From Clostridia bacterium (GTDB lineage Bacteria; Bacillota; Clostridia; Christensenellales; Borkfalkiaceae): a DNA stretch of 64,000 bases. Position numbers and translations under genes: made by a program. The stretch spans positions 25,166 to 89,165 of the forward strand of contig JAFSRT010000007.1 in the NCBI GenBank assembly GCA_017445995.1, given 5' to 3'. Shown here piece after piece: positions 35,103 to 43,010 of the stretch (position 1 is its first letter; the number at the start of each line of letters is the position of its first letter). The notes beneath the pieces are model-generated. The model ran no database searches. It saw only the letters and a program-made list of their open reading frames with translations, and had not been told where the DNA came from.

Positions 35103-36544
35103 TCTGCACCGCGGATTTCCGTCAGCATATCGCGTTTTAATTCATACAATTTATCAGATAAGTCCACCTTAAATAAATGCGGACTGTCAAGCCTTTTGTA
35201 TTCGTCCCAGAAACTGTCGAGTTCAACTTTTGCATACTCTTTAATCTCTTTTAAGGACGGCAGTTTATAGACTAATTTTCCGTCGATAATGATTTCTTTC
35301 TGTAATTTTTTTACGGTATAATTTTCAAAAGTAATTTTTTTCCATCTTTCGGTCTGGTGTGTTAACGTAAGCGGTTTACTTTCGACGATATCTTCTTCAC
35401 TTCTTAAAAAGATACAGTCGGCTTCGGCTTTGCCCGTCGCTTTATCGTAAACCCTGTAAATATTCTTAAAGCCCGGGTTCGTTATCTTTGCAGTATTATT
35501 TGAAACTTTGATTTTCGGTATTTCGTTGCCGTTTTCGTCGTAAACCGCCGATAGTTTATAAACCCCGCCGAGTGCAGGCATATCGGCACTTGTAATAAGT
35601 TTCGTTCCTACGCCCCATAGATTGATTTTCGCACCCTGATTTTTAAGCGAGTTAATTGAATATTCGTCTAAATCTCCCGACGCGCAAATTTTAGCGTTCG
35701 GATAGCCCGCATCGTCAAGCATCTTTCTCGCTTCTTTACTTAAATACGCAAGGTCGCCCGAGTCTAACCTTATTCCTTTAGGTTCGTGCCCCTGACTTCT
35801 TAAATAATCGAAAACTTTAATAGCGTTAGGAACACCGCTTCTTAAAGTATCGTAAGTATCGACTAACAAAAGCGTGTTGTCGGGATATACTTTTGCATAT
35901 TCCATAAACGCGGTGTATTCGTCCTTAAAGTTCATAACCCAACTGTGTGCGTGCGTTCCGGAAACGGGAATATCGAACATTTTACCCGCTAAAACGTTTG
36001 ACGTAGACGAACAACCGCCGATAACCGCCGCCCTTGCCCCGTAAATGCCCGCGTCGGGCGCTTGGGCGCGACGGAGACCGAATTCCATAATAGCGTCCCC
36101 TTTACTTGCATAATTTATTTTAGCGGACTTGGTTGCGATAAGCGTTTGAAAGTTAATTATATTTAATATAGCCGTTTCAATCAACTGCGCCTGCATAATC
36201 GGTGCTTTAACGGTCAGTATCGGTTCGCCGGGGAAAACTATCGTTCCTTCCGGAACGGCGTAAATATTACCCGTAAACTTAAAATCTTTTAAATATTCGA
36301 TAAACTTATCGGAAAAAATATTAAGGCTTTTAAGATAAGATATTTCTTCTTCGCCGAAATGAAGATTTAATATATAATCGACAACCTGTTCAAGACCGCA
36401 AGCGATTGAGTAGGTTATCATACCGTTTTGGCGGAAAAATACGTCGAAGACGGCGATTTCATCCTTTCTTCCGTGCTGTAAATATCCGTTCATCATTGTA
36501 AGTTGATATAAATCGGTTAAAAGCGTTAGATTTCTGGTTTGCAT
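35099..36544 (-). CDS. pncB: Nicotinate phosphoribosyltransferase
   Basis: Makes nicotinate mononucleotide from nicotinate and PRPP with ATP, for NAD salvage. The 481 residues begin LTLLTDLYQLTMMNGYLQHG, then LRRAQAPDAGIYGARAAVIGGCSSTSNVLAG, GTHAHSWVM with the conserved His, and IRLDSGDLAYLSKEAR. This is the clostridial type longer than E. coli PncB (about 400). It opens the operon that runs to plsY, with its own TTTACA-17-TATACT promoter. Confidence 0.94.
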   Translation of the reverse strand: MQTRNLTLLTDLYQLTMMNGYLQHGRKDEIAVFDVFFRQNGMITYSIACGLEQVVDYILNLHFGEEEISYLKSLNIFSDKFIEYLKDFKFTGNIYAVPEGTIVFPGEPILTVKAPIMQAQLIETAILNIINFQTLIATKSAKINYASKGDAIMEFGLRRAQAPDAGIYGARAAVIGGCSSTSNVLAGKMFDIPVSGTHAHSWVMNFKDEYTAFMEYAKVYPDNTLLLVDTYDTLRSGVPNAIKVFDYLRSQGHEPKGIRLDSGDLAYLSKEARKMLDDAGYPNAKICASGDLDEYSINSLKNQGAKINLWGVGTKLITSADMPALGGVYKLSAVYDENGNEIPKIKVSNNTAKITNPGFKNIYRVYDKATGKAEADCIFLRSEEDIVESKPLTLTHQTERWKKITFENYTVKKLQKEIIIDGKLVYKLPSLKEIKEYAKVELDSFWDEYKRLDSPHLFKVDLSDKLYELKRDMLTEIRGAE

Positions 36545-36577
36545 ATTTTCTCCGTTTTATAAATAATAATTTTAATA

Positions 36578-36606
36578 AGTATAACATAATAATATTTTTT
36601 TGTAAA
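36578..36606 (-). promoter_or_regulatory. Promoter of the pncB-plsY operon
   Basis: Minus-strand TTTACA (36601-36606), 17-base spacer and TATACT (36578-36583). Confidence 0.75.
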
Positions 36607-36640
36607 TTATTTTTATAAATTAACGGCAAATTAAATAACA

Positions 36641-36680
36641 AAAAAACCGCGTAATTTTCGTTGAAATTACGCGGTTTTTG
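36641..36680 (-). terminator. Terminator of glmM
   Basis: CCGCGTAATTT (36647-36657) pairs with AAATTACGCGG (36664-36674), flanked by A-run and T-run. It is usable on both strands, but the only gene ending here is glmM. Confidence 0.9.
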
Positions 36681-36692
36681 ATTTTTTATCGT

Positions 36693-38012
36693 TTAATTCA
36701 TTTCGTTTATTGCGACTACTTTTCCTACTACTTCGTTTGCAATTCTTTCGTTTAACTCTGCGTCCTGACTTTCAACCATAACCCTGATTTTAGGTTCTGT
36801 TCCGGATGCGCGTAGCATTATTCTGCCCTTGCCTTCGAGTTCTGCGTTAAACTTCGCTATTTCTTTTATTATGTCTTCGTTATTCATAATTCTGAACTTA
36901 TCTTTTACGATTACGTTCTTATTTGATTGCGGGTAAAGTTTAACGTCAAGCGCTTCCGAGAAAGTCTTATTCTCGCTTAAAATCATATTCGCAACTGTAA
37001 TTGCCGAAAGCATACCGTCGCCCGTTGTTGCAACGTCTTTTAATATTATGTGTCCGCTCTGTTCTCCGCCTATCGACAAGTCTTTTTCGAGAAGTTTCAT
37101 TAAAACGTATTTATCGCCGATATCCGTCCTTATTAAATCAAGCCCTTCTTTTTTTAACGCTATTTCTATCGCCATATTCGTATGACTCGTTCCGACAACG
37201 GCGTTTCCTTTTAATAATCCTGTCTTTTTATAGTATTTTGCAAGTCCGTAGATTATCATATCGCCGTCTATAATATTGCCTTTTTCGTCGACCGCTATTA
37301 ACCTGTCTGCGTCCCCGTCGAAAGAAAAACCGACGTCGGCGCGGTATTTTAATACTTTTTTAGCAAGAGACTGCGGATATAACGCACCGCAGTTTTTATT
37401 GATTTTCAGCCCGTCGTTCATACAGTTGGTTGCAATTACCGTTGCGCCTAACGCTCTGAAAACTTCGGGCGCGATTCTGTGCGAAGCACCGAAAGCGCAA
37501 TCTAAAACTATCGTTAAACCTTTAAGCGATTTTTTGCTTGCGTTAATTAAAAAGTTTTTATAGGTTTTAACCAGATTAAAGTTCTGTTCATAACTTCCTA
37601 TGTCCGGAAAATCGTTAGTTTTTTCATGAATAAAACAACGTTCAATTCTTTCTTCTTCCTTGTCGCCGAGTTTGTAACCTTCGGACCCGAAAACCTTAAT
37701 TCCGTTATATTCTCCGCTGTTGTGCGAAGCGCTTATAACTACGCCGTAATCGGCTTTATATTCCTTGGTAATATAGGCTATCCCCGGCGTCGGACAAACG
37801 CCGATATCGATTACTTTTGCGCCCGCTTTCATTGCCCCACAAGCAAGCCCCGCAGTTAAATAACTGTTCGATATTCTCGTATCCGAACCGACGATTATAG
37901 TCGGTTTATGTTTAAGCATACCGAGTGCGTTCCCTATTTTCGACGCTATTTCAAGCGTTAAATCTTCGTTTACAATACCGCGAAGCCCGTCTGTTCCGAA
38001 ATATAAACCCAT
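36693..38012 (-). CDS. glmM: Phosphoglucosamine mutase
   Basis: Converts glucosamine-6-phosphate to glucosamine-1-phosphate for cell-wall precursors. The 439 residues contain FGTDGLRGIVNEDLT, the phosphoserine loop VVISASHNSGEYNGIK, the metal loop SFDGDADRLIAVDEKG, the sugar loop GGEQSGHII and the phosphate-binding MLRASGTEPKIRVMVES. Its start follows the stop of the GlmU-like acetyltransferase gene with no gap, so the two are translated as a unit and catalyse consecutive steps. Confidence 0.95.
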   Translation of the reverse strand: MGLYFGTDGLRGIVNEDLTLEIASKIGNALGMLKHKPTIIVGSDTRISNSYLTAGLACGAMKAGAKVIDIGVCPTPGIAYITKEYKADYGVVISASHNSGEYNGIKVFGSEGYKLGDKEEERIERCFIHEKTNDFPDIGSYEQNFNLVKTYKNFLINASKKSLKGLTIVLDCAFGASHRIAPEVFRALGATVIATNCMNDGLKINKNCGALYPQSLAKKVLKYRADVGFSFDGDADRLIAVDEKGNIIDGDMIIYGLAKYYKKTGLLKGNAVVGTSHTNMAIEIALKKEGLDLIRTDIGDKYVLMKLLEKDLSIGGEQSGHIILKDVATTGDGMLSAITVANMILSENKTFSEALDVKLYPQSNKNVIVKDKFRIMNNEDIIKEIAKFNAELEGKGRIMLRASGTEPKIRVMVESQDAELNERIANEVVGKVVAINEMN

Positions 38013-38666
38013 TTACTTTTTCTCCTTTACTTCTTTAAGATAATTATGCGCCCTGTTTTCCTTTACAATCTGGCGTACCCTTCCTATAACGAAATCGTCG
38101 GTATGAACGTCTTCCGTTATCGTCGTTCCCGCACAGATATAGGAATTACTTTCTATATTTACAGGGGCGATTATATTACAATTACTACCTATAAAACAGT
38201 TGTCGCCGACCGTCGTTCTGTTTTTAGTTCTTCCGTTATAATTAACGAAAATCGCACCGCAACCTATATTACAGTTTTTGCCGATATCCGCGTCTCCTAC
38301 GTATGCCAAATGGTTTGCCTTCGTCCCGTTGTCTATTACTGCGTTTTTAATTTCAACGAAATCGCCGATATGAACGTCGTTTTTAAGTTCCGCTTTCGGT
38401 CTTAACCTTGCAAACGGACCTATCTGACAATTATCACCCGTCTTCGCGTCGTCAATCTGGCTGTGATTTACGACGGTGTTTGCACCGATATAACTGTTTT
38501 TAATGTAGTTATTAGGAAGAATTACAACCCCGTCTTCTATAACGGTGTCGCCTTCTATTCTGTTATTTTCATAGATAGTAACGTTGTTTCCGATTTTAAC
38601 CGTTTTATCGATAAAAACCGATTTTTTGTCCACTAAAACAAAATTTTTACCGTGATTTATTTTCAT
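38013..38666 (-). CDS. Stand-alone GlmU-type glucosamine-1-phosphate N-acetyltransferase domain
   Basis: 217 residues forming only the left-handed beta-helix half of GlmU. The signature GPFARLRPKAEL, VHIGDFVEIKNAV, TKANHLAYVGDADIG, VNYNGRTK and APVNIESNSYICAGTTITEDV aligns with the E. coli acetyltransferase domain. Residues equivalent to its Arg333, Lys351, His363 and Tyr366 are near 89, 107, 119 and 122. The roughly 230-residue uridylyltransferase domain is absent, so UDP transfer must come from another protein. The next gene is glmM, which makes this enzyme's substrate. Normal promoter and AGGGGGC Shine-Dalgarno show that it is not a decayed fragment. Confidence 0.88.
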   Translation of the reverse strand: MKINHGKNFVLVDKKSVFIDKTVKIGNNVTIYENNRIEGDTVIEDGVVILPNNYIKNSYIGANTVVNHSQIDDAKTGDNCQIGPFARLRPKAELKNDVHIGDFVEIKNAVIDNGTKANHLAYVGDADIGKNCNIGCGAIFVNYNGRTKNRTTVGDNCFIGSNCNIIAPVNIESNSYICAGTTITEDVHTDDFVIGRVRQIVKENRAHNYLKEVKEKK

Positions 38667-38700
38667 TTTTGCCCCCTTTAAGTACTAAAATTGTAAATTT

Positions 38701-38729
38701 ATTATATCTTAATTTGTAATTTATGTCAA
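38701..38729 (-). promoter_or_regulatory. Promoter of the GlmU-C/glmM operon
   Basis: Minus-strand TTGACA (38724-38729), 17 bases, TATAAT (38701-38706): full consensus. Confidence 0.85.
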
Positions 38730-38893
38730 GTTTTTTATTAAAAATATAAGAATTTTTTCAAAAACACGCATTTTTCTATAAATAAAATTTCATAAATCAG
38801 GGTTAAAATTATTTCTAATTTTGGGGGTAATATTTTAATCTTAAATTAAAAATCTTTTGAATTAAATATTATTATATACTTATTATTTTATAA

Positions 38894-38922
38894 TTGACAC
38901 CTTTTTATTACTATGTTATAAT
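38894..38922 (+). promoter_or_regulatory. Consensus promoter directly abutting the mtnN start codon
   Basis: TTGACA (38894-38899), 17 bases, TATAAT (38917-38922). Only seven bases separate the -10 from the ATG at 38930, so transcription should begin at or just before the start codon. Confidence 0.85.
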
Positions 38923-38929
38923 TACAAAT

Positions 38930-39586
38930 ATGTTAGGAATTGTCGTAGCACTAAAAAAAGAAGCGGATAGTTTTTTATCTTCTTCGACAATAATAAAAGA
39001 GTACGATATCGGCGAAAAAAAGATATTTGAAGGTAAGTTTTCGGGGTATGATTTCGCCCTTATAATATCAGGTATCGGGAAAGTCAGCGCAGGTATTGCA
39101 ACGCAGATTATCATCGACAGATATTCCCCTTCTTATATAATCAATTTCGGTTCGGCCGGCGGAACGGAAGACCTTTTTACTAAAACAATTTATTTAATAG
39201 AAAAGGCTTGTCAGTACGATTTCGATATCACCGCAATAGACGACGTACCGATAGGGTTTATTCAGGAATACGGTTGCGTTTACTTTAATACCTATACAAA
39301 CGGATTAAACTTTTTACCGAAAAAAAACCTTGCGTCGGGCGATTCCTTTGTCGGCACTAAAGAAAAAGTCGATATAATTAAAAGCCTTCAATGTTCCATA
39401 TTCGATATGGAAGGTTGCGCGGTTGCCCAAACGTCTAAAACGAACGGTATTCCCGTTATTATTCTTAAAGGCGTTTCCGACGTTTTCGGTAGCGGTAGCA
39501 ATTCCGAACAGTTTTTAGCGAACTTAAAAGAAGTTTCTGATAGTTTTCCGAAAATCTTAAAACAGGTTTTTGAGAAAATATTATAA
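38930..39586 (+). CDS. mtnN: 5'-Methylthioadenosine/S-adenosylhomocysteine nucleosidase
   Basis: Hydrolyses MTA and SAH to adenine and the thioribose or ribosyl-homocysteine, recycling SAM by-products. The 218 residues fit the family: MLGIVVALKKEADSF, IISGIGKVSAGIATQIIIDRY, NFGSAGGTEDL, the FDMEGCAVAQT ribose-binding Glu, and LKGVSDVFGSGS with the catalytic Asp. The start is the ATG at 38930, giving the normal N-terminus; an in-frame TTG at 38894 is the promoter -35 box. No Shine-Dalgarno sequence is available, so the mRNA is probably leaderless. Confidence 0.93.
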   Translation: MLGIVVALKKEADSFLSSSTIIKEYDIGEKKIFEGKFSGYDFALIISGIGKVSAGIATQIIIDRYSPSYIINFGSAGGTEDLFTKTIYLIEKACQYDFDITAIDDVPIGFIQEYGCVYFNTYTNGLNFLPKKNLASGDSFVGTKEKVDIIKSLQCSIFDMEGCAVAQTSKTNGIPVIILKGVSDVFGSGSNSEQFLANLKEVSDSFPKILKQVFEKIL

Positions 39587-39598
39587 AAGGAGAAAGTT

Positions 39599-40171
39599 AT
39601 GAGTAATAAATGGAAATACGTTTCCGTCGGAAAATGTATTTTTGTAATGATTATTTCACTAATCTTTATAGGTAGCGCGTTTATACCTTATTCACTCGCC
39701 CCATACGCAGGCGAAACGGTATATACTTATACTAAATTGCCTTACGTCGGCGATTCGTCTTTACTTAACTATTTCGACGAGTTGGTAATAACCGTACAAG
39801 ACCTGTTAAAAATCGACGGATATATTTTCGCCGTCGTTTCGTTCTTAATAAAATATTCGCCTTATCTATTATATGCAACGCTATGCTTTAACGTTGCCGG
39901 CGCGTTTTTAGTTGCGATTACGAGATTTAATTTCTTGCGTTTTATATTCAGAGTCGTTTCGATTTTTGCGGCGATATATCTTATTTTTGCAATGATTATC
40001 TTTAATTGTACCGCCGTCGTTTCCGTTATTCACAGTTTGGAAACGATAACCGATATTTCTTCTATCGGCGCAATAATATTCGATAACGGTATTATCTTGT
40101 ATCTCGCTCTCGGCTTAATATCGTTTATTATGATTTTCGTTGAATTCAAGGCTTTTAAAAAGCCGTTCTGA
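39599..40171 (+). CDS. Four-helix membrane protein of unknown function
   Basis: 190 residues with about four membrane segments: ISLIFIGSAFIPYSLAP, SPYLLYATLCFNVAGAFLVAI, VVSIFAAIYLIFAMIIF and IILYLALGLISFIMIFVEF. GGAG lies before the ATG and the gene follows mtnN by 12 bases. No family was recognised. A shared terminator separates it from the convergent lemA gene. Confidence 0.65.
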   Translation: MSNKWKYVSVGKCIFVMIISLIFIGSAFIPYSLAPYAGETVYTYTKLPYVGDSSLLNYFDELVITVQDLLKIDGYIFAVVSFLIKYSPYLLYATLCFNVAGAFLVAITRFNFLRFIFRVVSIFAAIYLIFAMIIFNCTAVVSVIHSLETITDISSIGAIIFDNGIILYLALGLISFIMIFVEFKAFKKPF

Positions 40172-40190
40172 TTAAAGGTAAAAAAAAGAA

Positions 40191-40217
40191 AAACCACCAG
40201 AGTTTCTGGTGGTTTTT
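40191..40217. terminator. Bidirectional terminator
   Basis: AAACCACCAGA (40191-40201) pairs with TCTGGTGGTTT (40205-40215) around a three-base loop, with a T-run after it. Confidence 0.9.
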
Positions 40218-40231
40218 TGTTTTAATAATAA

Positions 40232-40894
40232 TTAAAAGAAATCCGATCTTGCCTGTTCCTTTATTTCACTCGTCGTAGCAAAAGGAATTCTCGTCGTGTA
40301 TCCCTGTTTTGCCGCAACGATCATTTTAGTAGGCCATGCCTGAATATCGGCGTTCCATCTGTTTATCGTGTCGTTATAAACTTCACGCGCTGCGGTAATT
40401 TCTTTTTGAAGATAAGAGTTCTGTTGCATAGCGTCCGCAATTTCGTCGTGCGCTTTTAAGTTCGGGTAGTTTTCAAAAGCAACGTTTATATCCCTGCTTA
40501 AAGTATCCAACTTCGAAGCGTATTCGTTTCTTGCGTTGTCGTCGTCGGATTTCCCCGAACGGTATTTAGCGATATTCGTGAAAGTGTCCTTATCAAGGTC
40601 AATCGCTTTATCTAAAAGTTTCGCGCAGTTTTTAAGAATCATAACGCGCTGTTCGAGATAGTTGTCAATCTGCGACGCATCGTGCTGAATCTTTTGTTGT
40701 AATTGACGCAAATACGTTCCCGCTTTTACTTTCATAAGTTGGAAAATTAACCCCGGAATAATGAAAATCCAAAGGATAACCTGAAAGATTGTCGAACCAA
40801 CGCCGACTTTAACGGGTATTTGTTTAGCAATTACCTTGGTGTCTCTCCCTTCGGTTAATTCGGGAGCGTTCATTTCGTCTAATTCGTTTGCCAT
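40232..40894 (-). CDS. lemA: LemA family protein
   Basis: 220 residues: a short cytoplasmic N-terminus, one membrane segment (VILWIFIIPGLIFQLM) and a long helical domain containing the family pattern (LQQKIQHDASQIDNYLEQRVMILKN, then LDTLSRDINVAFENYPNLKA). LemA proteins are widespread and of unknown function, often paired with partner membrane proteins. Here it follows the DUF3137-like gene by 20 bases. The N-terminal 25 residues before the membrane segment are longer than usual. Confidence 0.88.
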   Translation of the reverse strand: MANELDEMNAPELTEGRDTKVIAKQIPVKVGVGSTIFQVILWIFIIPGLIFQLMKVKAGTYLRQLQQKIQHDASQIDNYLEQRVMILKNCAKLLDKAIDLDKDTFTNIAKYRSGKSDDDNARNEYASKLDTLSRDINVAFENYPNLKAHDEIADAMQQNSYLQKEITAAREVYNDTINRWNADIQAWPTKMIVAAKQGYTTRIPFATTSEIKEQARSDFF

Positions 40895-40914
40895 TTTTGT
40901 TTTCTCCTATATTT

Positions 40915-42759
40915 TTAATTTTTATTACTGTTTAAGTTGCCGTTATTTATATATTTCGACAATACCGCGTCAAACCCGTTATCGCCCCTATTCAATATCG
41001 TTGCGAACATGCCGTTTTTATAGGCAATCGGGTTTCTGTTTACGTCGTTATAAATATTAGAATTATTAAACTCTCTGTCGCTTAAATTGAGTTCTTTCAT
41101 TAAAACGACGTTCTTTTGCCAAACGGGAATATATTCGACCCACGGCACGGGAACGGCGTGAAACCTTCCGTCTCCGCCTAATTTCTGCACGAAATCTACT
41201 CTTTCCATCGTATCGTAAGAATAAGCGGTTACTTCGATTTTATCTGATTGCCCTTCTTTTTCTATAAACTGCGTTTTAAGTATCGATTCCGTTTTAGAAG
41301 AAGGATGCGATAATCTTTCCTTATTAAACTTATTTACAACCGCTTCCGTCTCGTAACTCGTGTAGTTTCTTTTATATTCTTTATGGTAAATATATTCGTG
41401 CGGTTTATGTTGTTGATATAAAGGAATAGATAAAAGCGGTGCAAAATCGAAATATAACGCACGAAAATACCCCGTATTATAATCCTTAAACGTCTTTTTC
41501 GATATATCTATATCGTAAGAAACGTATCTGTCCGCCGTAGTATTCATATCGAAACTATTTGAGTGTTCTGACGAAATATAGTTTAAAGATTTTCTTTTAT
41601 TAAAATAAAAATCGTCGCCGTATGGTTTCGGATTTTTCATTAAAGTCAGCATATTTTTCTGTGCAAGCGGTGTAAACATAAGCCTGTACTGAACTTCGTT
41701 ATCCCTGTCTAACCCGTCGAACAGCGCGTCGAACTCTTCGTTACCCATTTCGGTAAACCCACCCGAATTAGTCGTTGACTTTACCGTTTTTCTATGTATT
41801 TTTTTAGATTTATTTTTAAAAAACCTTTCAAGTTCTTTTTCGGACATTTTTTCCGCGTGTGAAGGCGTGTGCGAAAAAGAAAGGTCGGGCGCTACTTCGT
41901 TTCCGTAAATTAAAGTCGTGTTTTTATGATAAAACGGTTTAGGTTTAACGACGGAAGCAACCAAGGTCTGCGTTCTCGTAACGTTATGATAATTACCGTT
42001 CGAATCCCTTACTCTTTCCGTCCACGAAATAACGAGACTTCCGTGATAAGTTTCCGTTCCCATACGGTGAACGCGGTTTCGCGTTATTATAAAAGGGTTT
42101 CCGATAATTTCGCCCGATAAAACGTCGGTTGTCGACTCGTTAAGGTCAAGATTGTCGGTTAGGCCGTATTTCCCGTTCAGATAGTCGAACCTTTTAAGGT
42201 TAAAGTTCCTGTCAATATTTAATATCGGCACGTTTTTAGTTATAAGTTGACGCGTCATATCCGAATCGAAAAGGTCGTTAAGCGGTCGCATTTGGGCGTA
42301 AGCCCTGTCTAATATTTCCTTCGCTTTTATACCTTCTCTTTCTTTCTTATTAGAAAAATCTTTTATGGTTGGCGAAATCTTTTTTACGATAAATATTATT
42401 AAAACAATCGCTAAAATCGGACAAAGGACTGCAACTAAAATACCGACCGTCGACGCTTCGTTTTGTCCTATCATGCCGAAAACCGATACGAAAAATGCGA
42501 TGAAACAAAAAATTACCGCAATTATAGAAAAAACCTTTAACGTTCTGTATTTTGAAATCTGTTTACTTATTCCGTCTATAACTTTTAGTTGATTTCTGTA
42601 TTCGGTGCAGGTTTTACGGTTTTCTTCCCTGTCTACACCCGATTTTTTAACCAAATCTTCAAAAAAATCGTCGGTAGATTTTTCAAACTGTTTTTCTAAT
42701 GCTTCGGTATAATATTTTGAAGGTTCTAATATCGCGTCAGATGGCATAATTTTCTCCAA
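40915..42759 (-). CDS. DUF3137-like membrane protein paired with LemA
   Basis: 614 residues. An N-terminal helical region of about 70 residues is followed by two adjacent membrane segments (FSIIAVIFCFIAFFVSVFGMI and GILVAVLCPILAIVLIIFIV), then a large soluble domain. A lemA plus DUF3137 gene pair is a known arrangement in Firmicutes and Mollicutes; family membership is from context and architecture rather than a clear motif. The repeated aromatic/polar stretch (SNSFDMNTTADRYVSYDIDISKKTF) looks globular. A consensus promoter lies upstream and GGAG before the ATG. Function unknown. Confidence 0.65.
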   Translation of the reverse strand: MEKIMPSDAILEPSKYYTEALEKQFEKSTDDFFEDLVKKSGVDREENRKTCTEYRNQLKVIDGISKQISKYRTLKVFSIIAVIFCFIAFFVSVFGMIGQNEASTVGILVAVLCPILAIVLIIFIVKKISPTIKDFSNKKEREGIKAKEILDRAYAQMRPLNDLFDSDMTRQLITKNVPILNIDRNFNLKRFDYLNGKYGLTDNLDLNESTTDVLSGEIIGNPFIITRNRVHRMGTETYHGSLVISWTERVRDSNGNYHNVTRTQTLVASVVKPKPFYHKNTTLIYGNEVAPDLSFSHTPSHAEKMSEKELERFFKNKSKKIHRKTVKSTTNSGGFTEMGNEEFDALFDGLDRDNEVQYRLMFTPLAQKNMLTLMKNPKPYGDDFYFNKRKSLNYISSEHSNSFDMNTTADRYVSYDIDISKKTFKDYNTGYFRALYFDFAPLLSIPLYQQHKPHEYIYHKEYKRNYTSYETEAVVNKFNKERLSHPSSKTESILKTQFIEKEGQSDKIEVTAYSYDTMERVDFVQKLGGDGRFHAVPVPWVEYIPVWQKNVVLMKELNLSDREFNNSNIYNDVNRNPIAYKNGMFATILNRGDNGFDAVLSKYINNGNLNSNKN

Positions 42760-42773
42760 ATATCTTATTTATT

Positions 42774-42802
42774 ATTTTATCATAACCTAAAATAACTGTC
42801 AA
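42774..42802 (-). promoter_or_regulatory. Promoter of the DUF3137-like/lemA operon
   Basis: Minus-strand TTGACA (42797-42802), 17 bases, TAAAAT (42774-42779). Confidence 0.75.
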
Positions 42803-42933
42803 TCGGTTATCGTCTTTTTATCGACTATTTTCGTCAATATTGCACAAATAAAAGGTCGGTATAGTATTATAATAAACAGCGGTAATATTTGTTAAAAATA
42901 TTTATAAAGAGAGATATTTAGCCCCGATTTTAA

Positions 42934-42962
42934 TTGACACTTTTTATTCGCGTTTATATAAT
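42934..42962 (+). promoter_or_regulatory. Promoter of the ABC exporter operon
   Basis: TTGACA (42934-42939), 17 bases, TATAAT (42957-42962), about 50 bases before the first exporter gene. Confidence 0.85.
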
Positions 42963-43010
42963 GTTTATATACTGATATTATATATTTCTAAAAATAGTTC
43001 GGAGATAAAA

